This document shows, piece by piece, positions 19,520 through 27,950 of a stretch of DNA of 64,000 nucleotides (within the stretch, counting starts at the first letter, position 1; every line of letters begins with the position of its first letter). The DNA is from Leptolyngbya sp. NIES-2104. Lineage in GTDB: Bacteria > Cyanobacteriota > Cyanobacteriia > Leptolyngbyales > Leptolyngbyaceae. A program made the position numbers and the translations under genes. The notes below the pieces were generated by a model. The model did no database searches, was not told where the DNA came from, and saw nothing but the letters and a program-made list of their open reading frames with translations. The stretch is from positions 3,720,001 through 3,784,000 of the forward strand of contig NZ_BBWW01000001.1 in assembly GCF_001485215.1 (NCBI RefSeq). The letters are read 5' to 3'.

Positions 19520-20356
19520 CTACAGTTGAACAGTTTGACCGACTTTCATCACTTGAAGTTTGGTTTTCACTTTTTGGCGATCGAGTTCGGTTTGAAACGC
19601 TTGTGGGGTTCCGGTCAGGGCTGGAAATGTGCCAAAGTGCATCGGAATTACCACATCTGGCTTGACGTAATTTACCGCAGTTGCCGCTCGTTGGGGTCCC
19701 ATGGTGAAGCGATCGCCGATACACGCCAACATGACATTGACCTTCCGAAACTGCGGAATTAAAGACATATCCGCGAAAACGTCCGTATCGCCTGTGTGAT
19801 AAATCGTCGGACCATTTTGCACTGTGATGAGAAATCCGCCTGGATTGCCCGCGAACTGGGCGGGACTTCCATCTGATGCCACCGCTGAACTATGAATCGC
19901 TGGAATAAATGCGATTCTGACCTCATTGTTTAACAGACTAATTTCCCCACCAAAATTACCCTGAGTGTTCATTGGCACGAGGTTTTGAGGATAGCCAACC
20001 GTTGTTAATGCACGTCCTAGATCGGCAGTACTCACTAAAGGCGCATTCGTTTTTTTAGCGATCGCGATCGCATCCCCAACATGATCAAAATGTCCGTGTG
20101 TGATCAAGATCAAATCCACCCGATTGAGATTTGCCAAATCTGTTTTACCGTTCGGATTCACTGGATTTGTCAACCACGGATCAACCAGAAGAATTTTCCC
20201 GGTCGGTGTAGTGATTCTGAATGCAGATTGACCGTACCAATAGAGTTGAGTTTTGCCAGTGGGGGCGGCTGTTCCGGGGATCGTCGTGCTGAAAAGGAAT
20301 ACGACGATCGCGATCGCTGCGGGGATCAGAACTTGAAAAAATCGTTTGAGCTTCAT
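19520..20356 (-). CDS. Exported metallo-beta-lactamase-fold hydrolase (UlaG/UPF0173-like)
   Basis: 278 residues. An N-terminal basic-hydrophobic segment (MKLKRFFQVLIPAAIAIVV, cleavage likely near GTAA-AP) suggests export or anchoring. The metallo-hydrolase motif THGHFDHVGD is followed by HSSAVASDG, YHTGDTD and MHFGTFPAL, giving a full set of metal ligands. The closest match is the UPF0173/UlaG 'metal-dependent hydrolase' group. It is the first gene of the operon with the epimerase and DUF1611 genes, so an amide- or lactone-cleaving step on a wall-derived compound is possible but unproven. Confidence 0.78.
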   Translation of the reverse strand: MKLKRFFQVLIPAAIAIVVFLFSTTIPGTAAPTGKTQLYWYGQSAFRITTPTGKILLVDPWLTNPVNPNGKTDLANLNRVDLILITHGHFDHVGDAIAIAKKTNAPLVSTADLGRALTTVGYPQNLVPMNTQGNFGGEISLLNNEVRIAFIPAIHSSAVASDGSPAQFAGNPGGFLITVQNGPTIYHTGDTDVFADMSLIPQFRKVNVMLACIGDRFTMGPQRAATAVNYVKPDVVIPMHFGTFPALTGTPQAFQTELDRQKVKTKLQVMKVGQTVQL

Positions 20357-20458
20357 AACCGAATCTGTTGCTAATTCGAGACATCGGATTCTAGTCGAAA
20401 TTCCGAGCGATCACGGAGAAATTTGCCAAACTTTACGGTTGACAATGGAACGAAACTT

Positions 20459-20486
20459 TTGATCTTTTCGTCGATCGAGCTATAAT
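20459..20486 (+). promoter_or_regulatory. Sigma70-type promoter for the small membrane-protein gene
   Basis: A perfect -10, TATAAT (20481-20486), follows TTGATC (20459-20464) by 16 nt. That would give a leader of roughly 80 nt before the ATG at 20575. A perfect TTGACA at 20439-20444 also lies upstream, but at 36 nt it is too far to pair with this -10. Confidence 0.55.
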
Positions 20487-20574
20487 CTGGGGAAGTTAAG
20501 CGCCTCTGATGTCCGTTGCAAGTGGGTTTGCTACGTAAGTTCTTTCCTAATTGAGTGGTTTGCGGAGTCGAGGG

Positions 20575-20877
20575 ATGAATCAGACCGTTGAAAAGTGGTT
20601 AATTGTTGCTGCGCTTGCGGGCTGGCTTGCCTCGCTGGGTAGTTTGGTCGGGTTGGCAATTCGGGCTGCTTCGCCAGCGGTTGCTTCTCGTCCGAGTCCT
20701 GCCATGAGCCTGTATTCTCAAAACCGTAATCTTCCTCTGAAGACTCAGACGTTGCCACCTATACAGGAGGTCGCGATGACGCGCATTCCGGCTGACACAT
20801 CGAAAGGCTACTGGGCGGAATCACTGCAAGAGCGATCGAGCAGTTCGACTCGCTGGACGGGACAGCGATCGCCGTAG
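20575..20877 (+). CDS. Hypothetical small membrane protein
   Basis: 100 residues from the ATG at 20575; an in-frame TTG at 20551 is a weaker start. One transmembrane segment (WLIVAALAGWLASLGSLVGL, residues 7-26) is followed by a polar tail of low complexity rich in Ser, Pro and Thr. It would have a short cytoplasmic N-terminus and the tail on the other side. I do not recognise the family. A good promoter upstream and codon use like its neighbours make it a likely real gene. The stop is followed 1 nt later by a 16-nt tandem repeat. Confidence 0.6.
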   Translation: MNQTVEKWLIVAALAGWLASLGSLVGLAIRAASPAVASRPSPAMSLYSQNRNLPLKTQTLPPIQEVAMTRIPADTSKGYWAESLQERSSSSTRWTGQRSP

Positions 20878-20878
20878 A

Positions 20879-20923
20879 GTGTGCTGAAATTAGCGTGTGC
20901 TGAAATTAGCGTGTGCTGAAATT
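20879..20923 (+). repeat. 16-nt tandem repeat, 2.8 copies
   Basis: The unit GTGTGCTGAAATTAGC occurs at 20879-20894 and 20895-20910, with a partial third copy at 20911-20923. It lies right after the stop of the small membrane-protein gene and before the large palindromic repeat. It looks like slippage at the edge of that element. Confidence 0.85.
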
Positions 20924-20941
20924 CTTCGCTTCGTTGTCAGT

Positions 20942-21070
20942 CCGCCCCGGAATAGAATTCGGGGCTAATCGTACGAAGTCCTTTGAAAAGGACTGAAGAG
21001 ATTCCGTTTGGTTTTTAGTCCCCTTCGGTGGACTTCGCACTGTCAGCCCCGAAATGGAATTCCGGGGCGG
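20942..21070. repeat. Large palindromic intergenic element, copy 1
   Basis: Terminal arms CCGCCCCGGAATAGAATTCG... (from 20942) and ...GGAATTCCGGGGCGG (to 21070) are near-perfect inverted repeats of about 25 nt. Inside lies a hairpin AGTCC...GGACT (about 20977-20994) and a second GTCC...GGAC pair (21018-21033). It would fold as a long cruciform with a three-way junction. It belongs to the same family as 23171-23297: shared arm pattern, shared CTTCGCTTCG before the left arm and shared TAATCG after it. No protein is encoded. The 277-nt spacer 20878-21154 otherwise contains only the tandem repeat and the rrf2 leader. Confidence 0.85.
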
Positions 21071-21154
21071 GTGAACAACGCAGCGGAAAAAACTCTAAAA
21101 CACACCCTAATATTCCTGATAGGCTAAGGGAATTGAGCATTCTCGATTTCCCAT

Positions 21155-21601
21155 ATGATGAAGCTGACCACACGCGGACACTACAGCGTGAAGGCATTAC
21201 TCGATTTGTGTTTTCAGCCTGACTATGGACCTGCTTCCGTAAAATCGATCGCCGATCGACAAGATCTGCCTGCACCGTATTTAGAAAAGCTCTTAATCGA
21301 AATGCGTCGATCGGGGCTTGTTCTCTCGATTCGCGGTGCACAAGGCGGCTATCAACTTGCCCGACATCCAGCAGAAATTTCGCTTGGGCAAATTCTGGCA
21401 GCGGTTGGTGAAAGTGTAGAACCTCTGTCGCGTCATACGCCCGATGATGCTCAAGCGGAAGATTGGGTCGCTTTTAGTGTGTGGAATCGCTTGTACAAGA
21501 AGCTACAAGATGCGCTGTACAGCATTTCGCTAGAGGACTTATACTACGATGCACGCAGTTGGCAGGCAGCGCAGGGAGAAGAGGCGAGCTTTGTGGTTTG
21601 A
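21155..21601 (+). CDS. Rrf2-family transcriptional regulator (no Fe-S cysteines)
   Basis: 148 residues. The Rrf2 winged-helix region has KLTTRGHYSVKALLDL, SIADRQDLPAPYLEKLL and LVLSIRGAQGGYQLAR. The three cysteines that hold the Fe-S cluster in IscR (between residues about 90 and 106) are absent; only Cys19 is present. It resembles the cyanobacterial Slr0846 type and not a cluster-sensing IscR. A second ATG follows at 21158. The following cbiB gene starts within its 3' end, so expression is coupled. Confidence 0.88.
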   Translation: MMKLTTRGHYSVKALLDLCFQPDYGPASVKSIADRQDLPAPYLEKLLIEMRRSGLVLSIRGAQGGYQLARHPAEISLGQILAAVGESVEPLSRHTPDDAQAEDWVAFSVWNRLYKKLQDALYSISLEDLYYDARSWQAAQGEEASFVV

Positions 21602-22547
21602 TGCAGGCGGAATTTTAATCGGGGCAGCGGTACTCGATTTTTGCATCGGTGATCCGTGGGGATGGATTCATCCGGTACAGGTGATGGGATGGACGATCGA
21701 ACAGTTCAAAACGATCGCGTTTCGCTTGACCAAGAATTCTGTCGCGCTTCGGATTTTGGGGGCTGGTTTAACGATCGCGTTAATTTTCGGCAGTGCTGCG
21801 ATCGCGTTCGGAATGATCGAACTGGCGAAGTTGATTCATCCGGGATTGGGAATGGCGATCGCGATGGTGCTTTTAGCCAGTTGTTTTGCCGGACGCAGTT
21901 TGAGAAAAGCGGCGGAAGAAGTATTAGGCGTGTTGAATGATTTAGATGAAGCGCGATCGCGATTGCGTTTGTATGTGGGACGCGATACGGAAAATTTATC
22001 GCGATCGGAAATTCTCAGAGCCATTCTCGAAACGGTGACTGAAAATGCTGTCGATGGTGTGATGGCTCCATTGTTTTATGCGTTGGTTGGATCATTTACG
22101 CCTGTGGGAAGTGTGGGATTGGCGATCGCATTTAAAGCCGCGAGTACGCTCGATTCGATGATCGGCTATCGAGAAGCGCCTTACACAGATTTCGGATGGT
22201 TTAGCGCTAAGACTGATGATATTCTCACTTGGCTACCCTGTCGTTTAACGGTGTTTACGTTAGGCTTGATTTCGGGTCAGCCGTTCCGTGTGTGGAACGT
22301 GTGCCAGCGAGATGCTCCACAAGATTCGAGTCCCAATTCGGGATGGAGTGAATGTGTTTATGCTGCCAGTCTCGGTGTGCAGGTGGGCGGAGTGAACTAT
22401 TATCGGGGCGTGGAGAAGCGAAAACCATTGTTAGGTGATCCGCTGCAACCGATTACGATCGACACCATTCACCAAGCGATGAACTTAACGCGATCGTGCT
22501 TTCTGGTTTGGTTATTTTTTGGATTGTTCCTGCACTATGTCATTTGA
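21591..22547 (+). CDS. cbiB: Adenosylcobinamide-phosphate synthase CbiB/CobD
   Basis: About 318 residues from a TTG at 21591 preceded by a strong GGGAGAAGAGG. An ATG at 21549 gives 14 extra Arg-rich residues without a ribosome site. Multi-pass membrane protein; motifs DFCIGDPWGWIHPVQVMG, GRDTENLSRSEILRA, ETVTENAVDGVMAPLFYAL, AFKAASTLDSMIGYR and WSECVYAASLGVQVGG are those of the cobalamin enzyme that attaches the aminopropanol arm to cobyric acid. It overlaps rrf2 by 11 nt and the next gene by 11 nt. B12 synthesis is expected of most cyanobacteria. Confidence 0.93.
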   Translation: MWFDAGGILIGAAVLDFCIGDPWGWIHPVQVMGWTIEQFKTIAFRLTKNSVALRILGAGLTIALIFGSAAIAFGMIELAKLIHPGLGMAIAMVLLASCFAGRSLRKAAEEVLGVLNDLDEARSRLRLYVGRDTENLSRSEILRAILETVTENAVDGVMAPLFYALVGSFTPVGSVGLAIAFKAASTLDSMIGYREAPYTDFGWFSAKTDDILTWLPCRLTVFTLGLISGQPFRVWNVCQRDAPQDSSPNSGWSECVYAASLGVQVGGVNYYRGVEKRKPLLGDPLQPITIDTIHQAMNLTRSCFLVWLFFGLFLHYVI

Positions 22548-23079
22548 ACGACTACACGCGATTTTAGGCGCGATCGAGCCGCATTATCAATCCTCAGAAC
22601 GCCAGCAGCTCCAGCGGATTCTGGAGATTTGGCATGAGATCGTCAATGACGCGATCGCGGATCATGCTCAACCGACTGCGATTCAGCGCAACATTTTAGA
22701 AGTCGCTACAGAAAGCCCGGTTTGGACTCAGACGCTGGTGTTTGAACGTCCGAGGCTGTTGAAAAAAATTCGGGAACGATTAGCGATCGATCTAAGCGAT
22801 GTCCGATTTTCGACGGTGCAATGGCGACCTCAAACAGCGGAAACTCCGGTAGAATCTGACCCCTGGCAAAGTCATCCAAGCCGCATTCCAGAGCAATCTT
22901 CGGAAGTTCAGACTCAGTTGGCATTGTTTAGTAATGCGAAAAGTTCGTTCGATCGCTGGTCGTCGATCGTGCAAAGTCGCGCTCAACATTTACCGCTTTG
23001 TCCTGAGTGTGGCAGTCCGACCCCGCCTGGAGAACTCGATCGCTGGTCGGTCTGTGCGATTTGTGCAGCGAAATGTTAG
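22537..23079 (+). CDS. DUF721 (DciA-like) protein with C-terminal zinc ribbon
   Basis: 180 residues from the ATG at 22537, inside the end of cbiB. The N-terminal domain (about 1-95: LQRILEIWHEIVNDAIADHAQPT, ATESPVWTQTLVFERPRLLKKI) matches DUF721/DciA, whose members load or assist the replicative helicase DnaB. The C-terminus has CPECGSP and CAICAAKC, two CxxC pairs forming a likely zinc ribbon. In between is a linker rich in Ser, Gln and Pro. The DciA role is family knowledge; the zinc ribbon is read directly. Confidence 0.82.
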   Translation: MSFERLHAILGAIEPHYQSSERQQLQRILEIWHEIVNDAIADHAQPTAIQRNILEVATESPVWTQTLVFERPRLLKKIRERLAIDLSDVRFSTVQWRPQTAETPVESDPWQSHPSRIPEQSSEVQTQLALFSNAKSSFDRWSSIVQSRAQHLPLCPECGSPTPPGELDRWSVCAICAAKC

Positions 23080-23170
23080 GCGATTAGAATCCGCGATACA
23101 CTAACAGCCAAATGTTCCGGGCTTAGCGAATGTTTGAAAAGTATAAAAAGTCTCTTCGCTTCGATTGCCT

Positions 23171-23297
23171 CCCGCCCTGAAATGAATTTCGGGCTAATCG
23201 TGGAAAGTCTACTGAAGTAGACTGGGAGCCAGTCTCAAGTTCTTAGTCCTTTGAAAAGAACTTGCGCCGATTAGCCCGAAATTCATTTCAGGGCGGG
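23171..23297. repeat. Large palindromic intergenic element, copy 2
   Basis: Arms at 23171-23200 and 23268-23297 are perfect 30-nt reverse complements (CCCGCCCTGAAATGAATTTC...). Inside are two smaller hairpins: AGTCTACT..AGTAGACT (about 23206-23223) and AAGTTCTT..AAGAACTT. It is clearly the same element type as 20942-21070, with arms that have changed in step. It is MITE-like in form, with no coding capacity. It occupies the middle of the gene-free stretch 23080-23419. Confidence 0.9.
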
Positions 23298-23316
23298 ACG
23301 GTGCGACGAACGACAA

Positions 23317-23351
23317 CGTTTCAAACATCCTCTTAGCGAATGTTTGAAACG
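23317..23351. repeat. 12-bp inverted repeat next to palindromic element 2
   Basis: CGTTTCAAACAT (23317-23328) and ATGTTTGAAACG (23340-23351) pair perfectly around an 11-nt loop. The phrase CTTAGCGAATGTTTGAAA occurs both at 23122-23139 and 23332-23349, so it flanks the 23171-23297 element as an 18-nt direct repeat. Together these fill the 340-nt stretch upstream of the UPF0182 gene. Confidence 0.8.
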
Positions 23352-23419
23352 CGTCGTTCATTCCATGCCGGGGCGAGTCATGCGTCAAACGATCACGTAT
23401 CAAACACTCTCTTAAAGCT

Positions 23420-26278
23420 GTGTTTCAAAACATTCTATTAAAGGTTTTCACGATCGCATTAGGTGGATGGATTTTATCCAATCTTCTCGCCCAATTTGGC
23501 GCAGAAATTTTCTGGTTTCAGGAAGTCGGATATCTCCCTGTTTTCCTAGTGCGAACTGCAACCCAAGGATTGATCTGGCTCATCGTAACCGGAGTGACGA
23601 TCGCTTATTTTCTCCTCAATCTCCGAACCGTCGAACAGCTAAAAGACGACGCTGAAGCACCAAACACGATCGCCGCTCTCAAACTCAGAGCATTACTTCC
23701 GCTCACTGTTGTTCTGAGCGCTTTGATCGGATTGATGCTGATTCACTACGGTCAACTCGCTTGGCAATATTGGCAGAGCGATCTTGCAACCAATGTGTCA
23801 CTGTTCAATCTCAGTGCAATTTGGCAAATCGCTCTGCAAGTGAGTGTAAATCTTTGGTACGTTGGAATCGCGATCGTACTCATTCTCGCGATTTTGATCT
23901 ATCCGCAATTTTTTCTGACTGCGATCGCAATTGTATTCAGCATTCTCTTAGGTTTTTTAATCTCACAGCGTTGGATCGCGGTATTGCAAGCTCTTAATCC
24001 GACTGCATTTAATGCAACAGAACCTTTGTTCGATCGAGAAATTAGCTTTTATATTTTCACGTTTCCAGTTGCAGAACTACTATCACTGTGGTTGGTAGCA
24101 TTGTCCCTGTATGGTTTAGTTTCCGTTGCTCTAAGCTATCTACTTGCAGAAAAAAGCTTGAGTGAAGGACGATTTCCAGGATTTTCACCGGAACAACAGC
24201 GACATCTTTTCGGAGTCGGTAGCTTATTTATGTTTGCGGTGGCATTCGGCTATTGGCTGAGCCGTTATGAATTGTTGTACTCGTCGCGTGGGGTCACTTA
24301 TGGAGCAGGATACACCGATGTTCATGTCCAATTGCCCGCTTATATTGCATTAGGAATCACCGCGTTTGCGATCGCACTCTATCTTCTATGGCGTTGGATT
24401 TTTTGGCGATCGTACTCCAAACGTCGTCGCTGGGTCAGCATTGGATTAGTGATTTATAGCAGTGTGGCAATTCTCAGCCTTGTCGTGCCCGAAATTGTCC
24501 AGTATCTGATCGTTCAACCGAATGAACTTGTGCGTGAACAGCCTTACATCGAAAGAACGATCGCCCTGACTCGACAAGCGTTTGGACTCGATGCGATCGA
24601 TGTTCAAACCTTTAATCCGCAAGGACGACTCAGAGAAGCAGACATCGAAGCAAACGAACTGACGATCCGAAATATCCGCCTGTGGGATCAAAGACCGCTG
24701 CTCGATACTAACCGCCAACTGCAACAAATCCGGCTGTATTATCGATTTCCTGATGCCGATCTCGATCGCTATACCCTCCAAACCGAAGCGCCTACTCAAA
24801 GACCCAACGCCCCGACCGAACGCCGCCAAGTTCTAATTGCTGCAAGAGAATTAGATTCCAGTGCCATTCCAGAACAAGCGCAAACCTGGGTGAATCGCCA
24901 CTTAGTTTATACCCATGGTTACGGTTTTACGATTAGCCCAGTTAATACCGTAGGAGCGGGCGGACTTCCAGAATATTTCGTCAAAGACATCGGTGATGCG
25001 AACGGTGGCGCGTTAGTCACTTCTAGTGAAGCAATTCGCAACAGTATTCCGATCGGGCGACCTCGAATCTACTACGGCGAAATCACAGACACCCATGTGA
25101 TGACCGGAACGCGACAGCGAGAATTAGACTACCCAAGCGGCAGCGACAATACGTATAACAGCTATGACGGGATCGGCGGAATTGGGATCGGTTCCTGGTG
25201 GCGACGGGCTTTATTTTCGACCTACCTGAAAGATTGGCGATTGCTGGTTACGCGAGAATTTTTACCTGAAACGAAAGTCTTGATCCGACGAAATATCAAT
25301 CAGCGAATTCGAGCGATCGCACCCTTTCTGAAATACGACAGCAATCCTTATCTCGTTGCAGCGGATAGTACTCCGAATCAAACAAGTTCAACTGAAAACT
25401 ATCTCTATTGGATTGTTGATGCTTATGCAACGAGCGATCGCTATCCCTACTCAGAACCGACTCAAGACCGCATCAACTACATCCGCAATTCCGTCAAAGT
25501 GGCGATCGATGCTTACAATGGCTCGGTGAATTTCTATATCGCTGACCCCAACGATCCGATCATCAAAACTTGGTCAAAAATCTTTCCAACCTTGTTCAAG
25601 CCGCTCAGTGCCATGCCCTCAAGCCTCAGGCAGCATACTCGCTTTCCGGTAGACTTCTTTAAAATCCAGTCCGATCGACTCATGACTTATCACATGACCG
25701 ATCCCCAAGTCTTTTACAACCGCGAAGACCAATGGAAAATCGCTAGTGAAGTCTACGGCAACGAATCGCGGCTCGTCGAACCTTACTATCTGATTACAAG
25801 CTTACCGACTGTTCCATTTGAAGAATTCATTCTCTTACTGCCTTACACACCGCAAGCCCGCACAAATTTAATCGCTTGGTTAGCAGCGAGATCGGATGGC
25901 GAAAATTACGGGCGATTGCTGCTGTACACGTTCCCAAAAGAACGATTAGTGTACGGACCCGAACAGATCGAAGCTCGAATCAATCAAGATCCGGTGATTT
26001 CACAACAAATCTCGCTGTGGAATCGTCAGGGTTCAAGAGCCATTCAGGGGAATCTCTTAGTCGTGCCGATCGAGCAATCACTCCTGTATGTCGAACCGAT
26101 CTATCTCGAAGCCGAGCAAAATAGTTTACCGACGCTCGTTCGTGTCGTCGTCGCTTACGAAAATCGCATTGTCATGACTCCAAGCTTAGAAGAATCGCTT
26201 CGAGCCATTTTTCGTCCGGATGTGACTCCTACCCCGGCGATTATTCGTCCTGTAGAACCTCCTACGAGTGCTCAGTAG
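23420..26278 (+). CDS. UPF0182 family multi-pass membrane protein
   Basis: 952 residues from a GTG at 23420. Seven or so hydrophobic segments cover residues 1-360 (for example [31 protein letters not shown]). A large soluble part follows with hallmark UPF0182 segments: [62 protein letters not shown] and [23 protein letters not shown]. It ends in a Pro-rich tail. COG1615 has no established function. It has no good ribosome site; the start lies only 70 nt beyond the hairpin-rich region. Confidence 0.92.
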   Translation: MFQNILLKVFTIALGGWILSNLLAQFGAEIFWFQEVGYLPVFLVRTATQGLIWLIVTGVTIAYFLLNLRTVEQLKDDAEAPNTIAALKLRALLPLTVVLSALIGLMLIHYGQLAWQYWQSDLATNVSLFNLSAIWQIALQVSVNLWYVGIAIVLILAILIYPQFFLTAIAIVFSILLGFLISQRWIAVLQALNPTAFNATEPLFDREISFYIFTFPVAELLSLWLVALSLYGLVSVALSYLLAEKSLSEGRFPGFSPEQQRHLFGVGSLFMFAVAFGYWLSRYELLYSSRGVTYGAGYTDVHVQLPAYIALGITAFAIALYLLWRWIFWRSYSKRRRWVSIGLVIYSSVAILSLVVPEIVQYLIVQPNELVREQPYIERTIALTRQAFGLDAIDVQTFNPQGRLREADIEANELTIRNIRLWDQRPLLDTNRQLQQIRLYYRFPDADLDRYTLQTEAPTQRPNAPTERRQVLIAARELDSSAIPEQAQTWVNRHLVYTHGYGFTISPVNTVGAGGLPEYFVKDIGDANGGALVTSSEAIRNSIPIGRPRIYYGEITDTHVMTGTRQRELDYPSGSDNTYNSYDGIGGIGIGSWWRRALFSTYLKDWRLLVTREFLPETKVLIRRNINQRIRAIAPFLKYDSNPYLVAADSTPNQTSSTENYLYWIVDAYATSDRYPYSEPTQDRINYIRNSVKVAIDAYNGSVNFYIADPNDPIIKTWSKIFPTLFKPLSAMPSSLRQHTRFPVDFFKIQSDRLMTYHMTDPQVFYNREDQWKIASEVYGNESRLVEPYYLITSLPTVPFEEFILLLPYTPQARTNLIAWLAARSDGENYGRLLLYTFPKERLVYGPEQIEARINQDPVISQQISLWNRQGSRAIQGNLLVVPIEQSLLYVEPIYLEAEQNSLPTLVRVVVAYENRIVMTPSLEESLRAIFRPDVTPTPAIIRPVEPPTSAQ

Positions 26279-26466
26279 ACCGCCCGTAAATCTACGACTT
26301 TATCTGGATGAAGTTTACGTGATCTTTACCGATCGCCAAAATGACGTTGGTAAAATTACGTGGATGTGGTTTAAATCGTTCGCATCATCTGAAAATTTCA
26401 CGATCAGGGAATTCGGCGCAGACTACCAAATTGAGTGAGTAGAAATTTGTTTTGCGTCTCTGTTGT

Positions 26467-27075
26467 ATGACTTTTACTTCTAAAAAAATCGCGCTTGGTT
26501 CAGATGTCGAATCGTCTCGCGCCAAACGGCTGTGTCGAATTGTTGGGTCGGCTTGTTTAATTGCCTTTCTCGTTGATTTTCTAGTCGTCGTTTTCCCGGT
26601 GAATCTGGGTGAAGCGAGTTGGCGACTGGGAACGCTGCAACAAATTGGCGATCGCAGTATCGTTGTTTTATTCGGTCTGGCGCTGCTAATTTACGGAGTC
26701 GAACGGCGGAAAGTTTTGCGATCAATCGCTTTGATGTGTTTCGCGATCGGGATTGCCTTCTTACTGTTCTGTCCAGTTGTGGCACAAGACAGCCTGAGTT
26801 TACAGCGACAAGCCTTCGATCGCATTGGGTCACAAGCTTCACAAATTAGTTCCCGCCTGCAAGCGATTCAGGAAAATCCGAATGCGGCTGCAAAAGTGAC
26901 TCCAGAACAACTAGAGCAAGCCTCGCAACAGTTAAATACTCGAACGACAACAGCAAAACAAGCCGCCAATAACAGCATTTTCAAAAGTGGCTTCTTGAGC
27001 GTGGGCAACTTTGCGGTGATCGGCGTGACGCTTCTGATGCTAGGACGCTACGGGCTGTACTTGTTTAGACACTAA
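26467..27075 (+). CDS. HpsJ-family protein, cyanoexosortase-associated
   Basis: 202 residues from the ATG at 26467 (an in-frame TTG at 26452 is rejected). It has an N-terminal pair of membrane segments, a third near residues 85-107, a polar helical region rich in Gln and Ala (about 110-175) and a last membrane segment near the C-terminus (FAVIGVTLLMLGRYGLYLF). This plan is that of the small HpsJ-like proteins that travel with cyanobacterial exosortases. Its stop overlaps the exosortase start by one base (TAATG), so the two form a translational pair. Confidence 0.75.
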   Translation: MTFTSKKIALGSDVESSRAKRLCRIVGSACLIAFLVDFLVVVFPVNLGEASWRLGTLQQIGDRSIVVLFGLALLIYGVERRKVLRSIALMCFAIGIAFLLFCPVVAQDSLSLQRQAFDRIGSQASQISSRLQAIQENPNAAAKVTPEQLEQASQQLNTRTTTAKQAANNSIFKSGFLSVGNFAVIGVTLLMLGRYGLYLFRH

Positions 27076-27950
27076 TGCGTAGAGACTTTTTGGAACTGCG
27101 ATCGAGTTTGCGATCGATTCACAACTGGATTCTGCTACTGGGCGCGACCTTTGGAATCGGAGTCTATCTTCCCACCTTGTTCACTCGTGGCGCGGGAGTT
27201 CAGATCGGGGGCATTCCTCAGCCAATTTTGAGCCTTTTGGCGATCGGGTTAGCGGTTCGACAGTTGAAACATCAGCGCAACAGAAACGAACCGGAGATCG
27301 AAGATCAATGGCTTGGAAGTGGTTTAGTGCTGGGAGGTTTGGCGCTTTTCTACTCGTATTATCCTGCGATCGCACCTCAGTTTTTTAGCTGCGTTGTCAT
27401 TCTGGTCGGTGGGGTGTTAAGCGATCAAGGATGGAAATTTCTGCGGCGATACTGGGTTGCGATCGCGTTACTTTCTGCGAGTCTGCATCCGAACTGGGAG
27501 CGAATCGCTCGTCATCTTTGGGCGGTTTTTGTGCCGTCGGATGCTCTAGCCGAATGGATGGCTTGGGGCGGCAGTTGGGTGTTAAAAGCGATCGGACAAC
27601 CGATCACACGACAAGAGGAATTCTTGATTTTGCCTGCGGGAAGTGTTGAAGTGGCTTCGGGCTGTGATGGGTTTTCGATGTCGCTTGTAGTGGCAATTTC
27701 GGCGGTGATGATTGGGTTAGCGTTTCGAGTCCGGGGATGGGCGATCGCTCAATTAATTGCGATCGGGATCGGAATGGCGGTGATTTTGAACGTGTTCCGC
27801 ATTGCAGTGATGGTGTTAGCAGCGGTGTATTGGGGAAAAGAATCGTTTGAATTTTGGCATGGCACGATCGGCGGACAAATCTTTTCGGGGATCTTGTTCA
27901 CGCTTTATCACTATGCGATTCAGCCGATTTTAGACCCCAAGAAGTCTTAA
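27075..27950 (+). CDS. Cyanoexosortase (exosortase/archaeosortase family)
   Basis: A 291-residue integral membrane protein with about eight hydrophobic segments. The exosortase catalytic triad is visible: Cys197 in VEVASGCDGFSM, Arg242 in LNVFRIAVMVLA and His262 in FEFWHGTIGGQIF. These enzymes cut PEP-CTERM-type tails from exported proteins and attach them to the cell envelope. Pairing with HpsJ marks it as a cyanoexosortase; I cannot tell subtype A, B or C. No PEP-CTERM target is encoded in this window. It is convergent with the Ser/Thr kinase, with no bases between them. Confidence 0.85.
   Translation: MRRDFLELRSSLRSIHNWILLLGATFGIGVYLPTLFTRGAGVQIGGIPQPILSLLAIGLAVRQLKHQRNRNEPEIEDQWLGSGLVLGGLALFYSYYPAIAPQFFSCVVILVGGVLSDQGWKFLRRYWVAIALLSASLHPNWERIARHLWAVFVPSDALAEWMAWGGSWVLKAIGQPITRQEEFLILPAGSVEVASGCDGFSMSLVVAISAVMIGLAFRVRGWAIAQLIAIGIGMAVILNVFRIAVMVLAAVYWGKESFEFWHGTIGGQIFSGILFTLYHYAIQPILDPKKS

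Noticed and set aside
19515-19724. A 70-residue N-terminal extension of the dipeptide epimerase
   Set aside because: It lies wholly inside the metallo-hydrolase gene in another frame and shows no homology.
20439-20486. TTGACA at 20439 as the -35 partner of TATAAT at 20481
   Set aside because: The spacing is 36 nt; TTGATC at 20459 fits at 16 nt.
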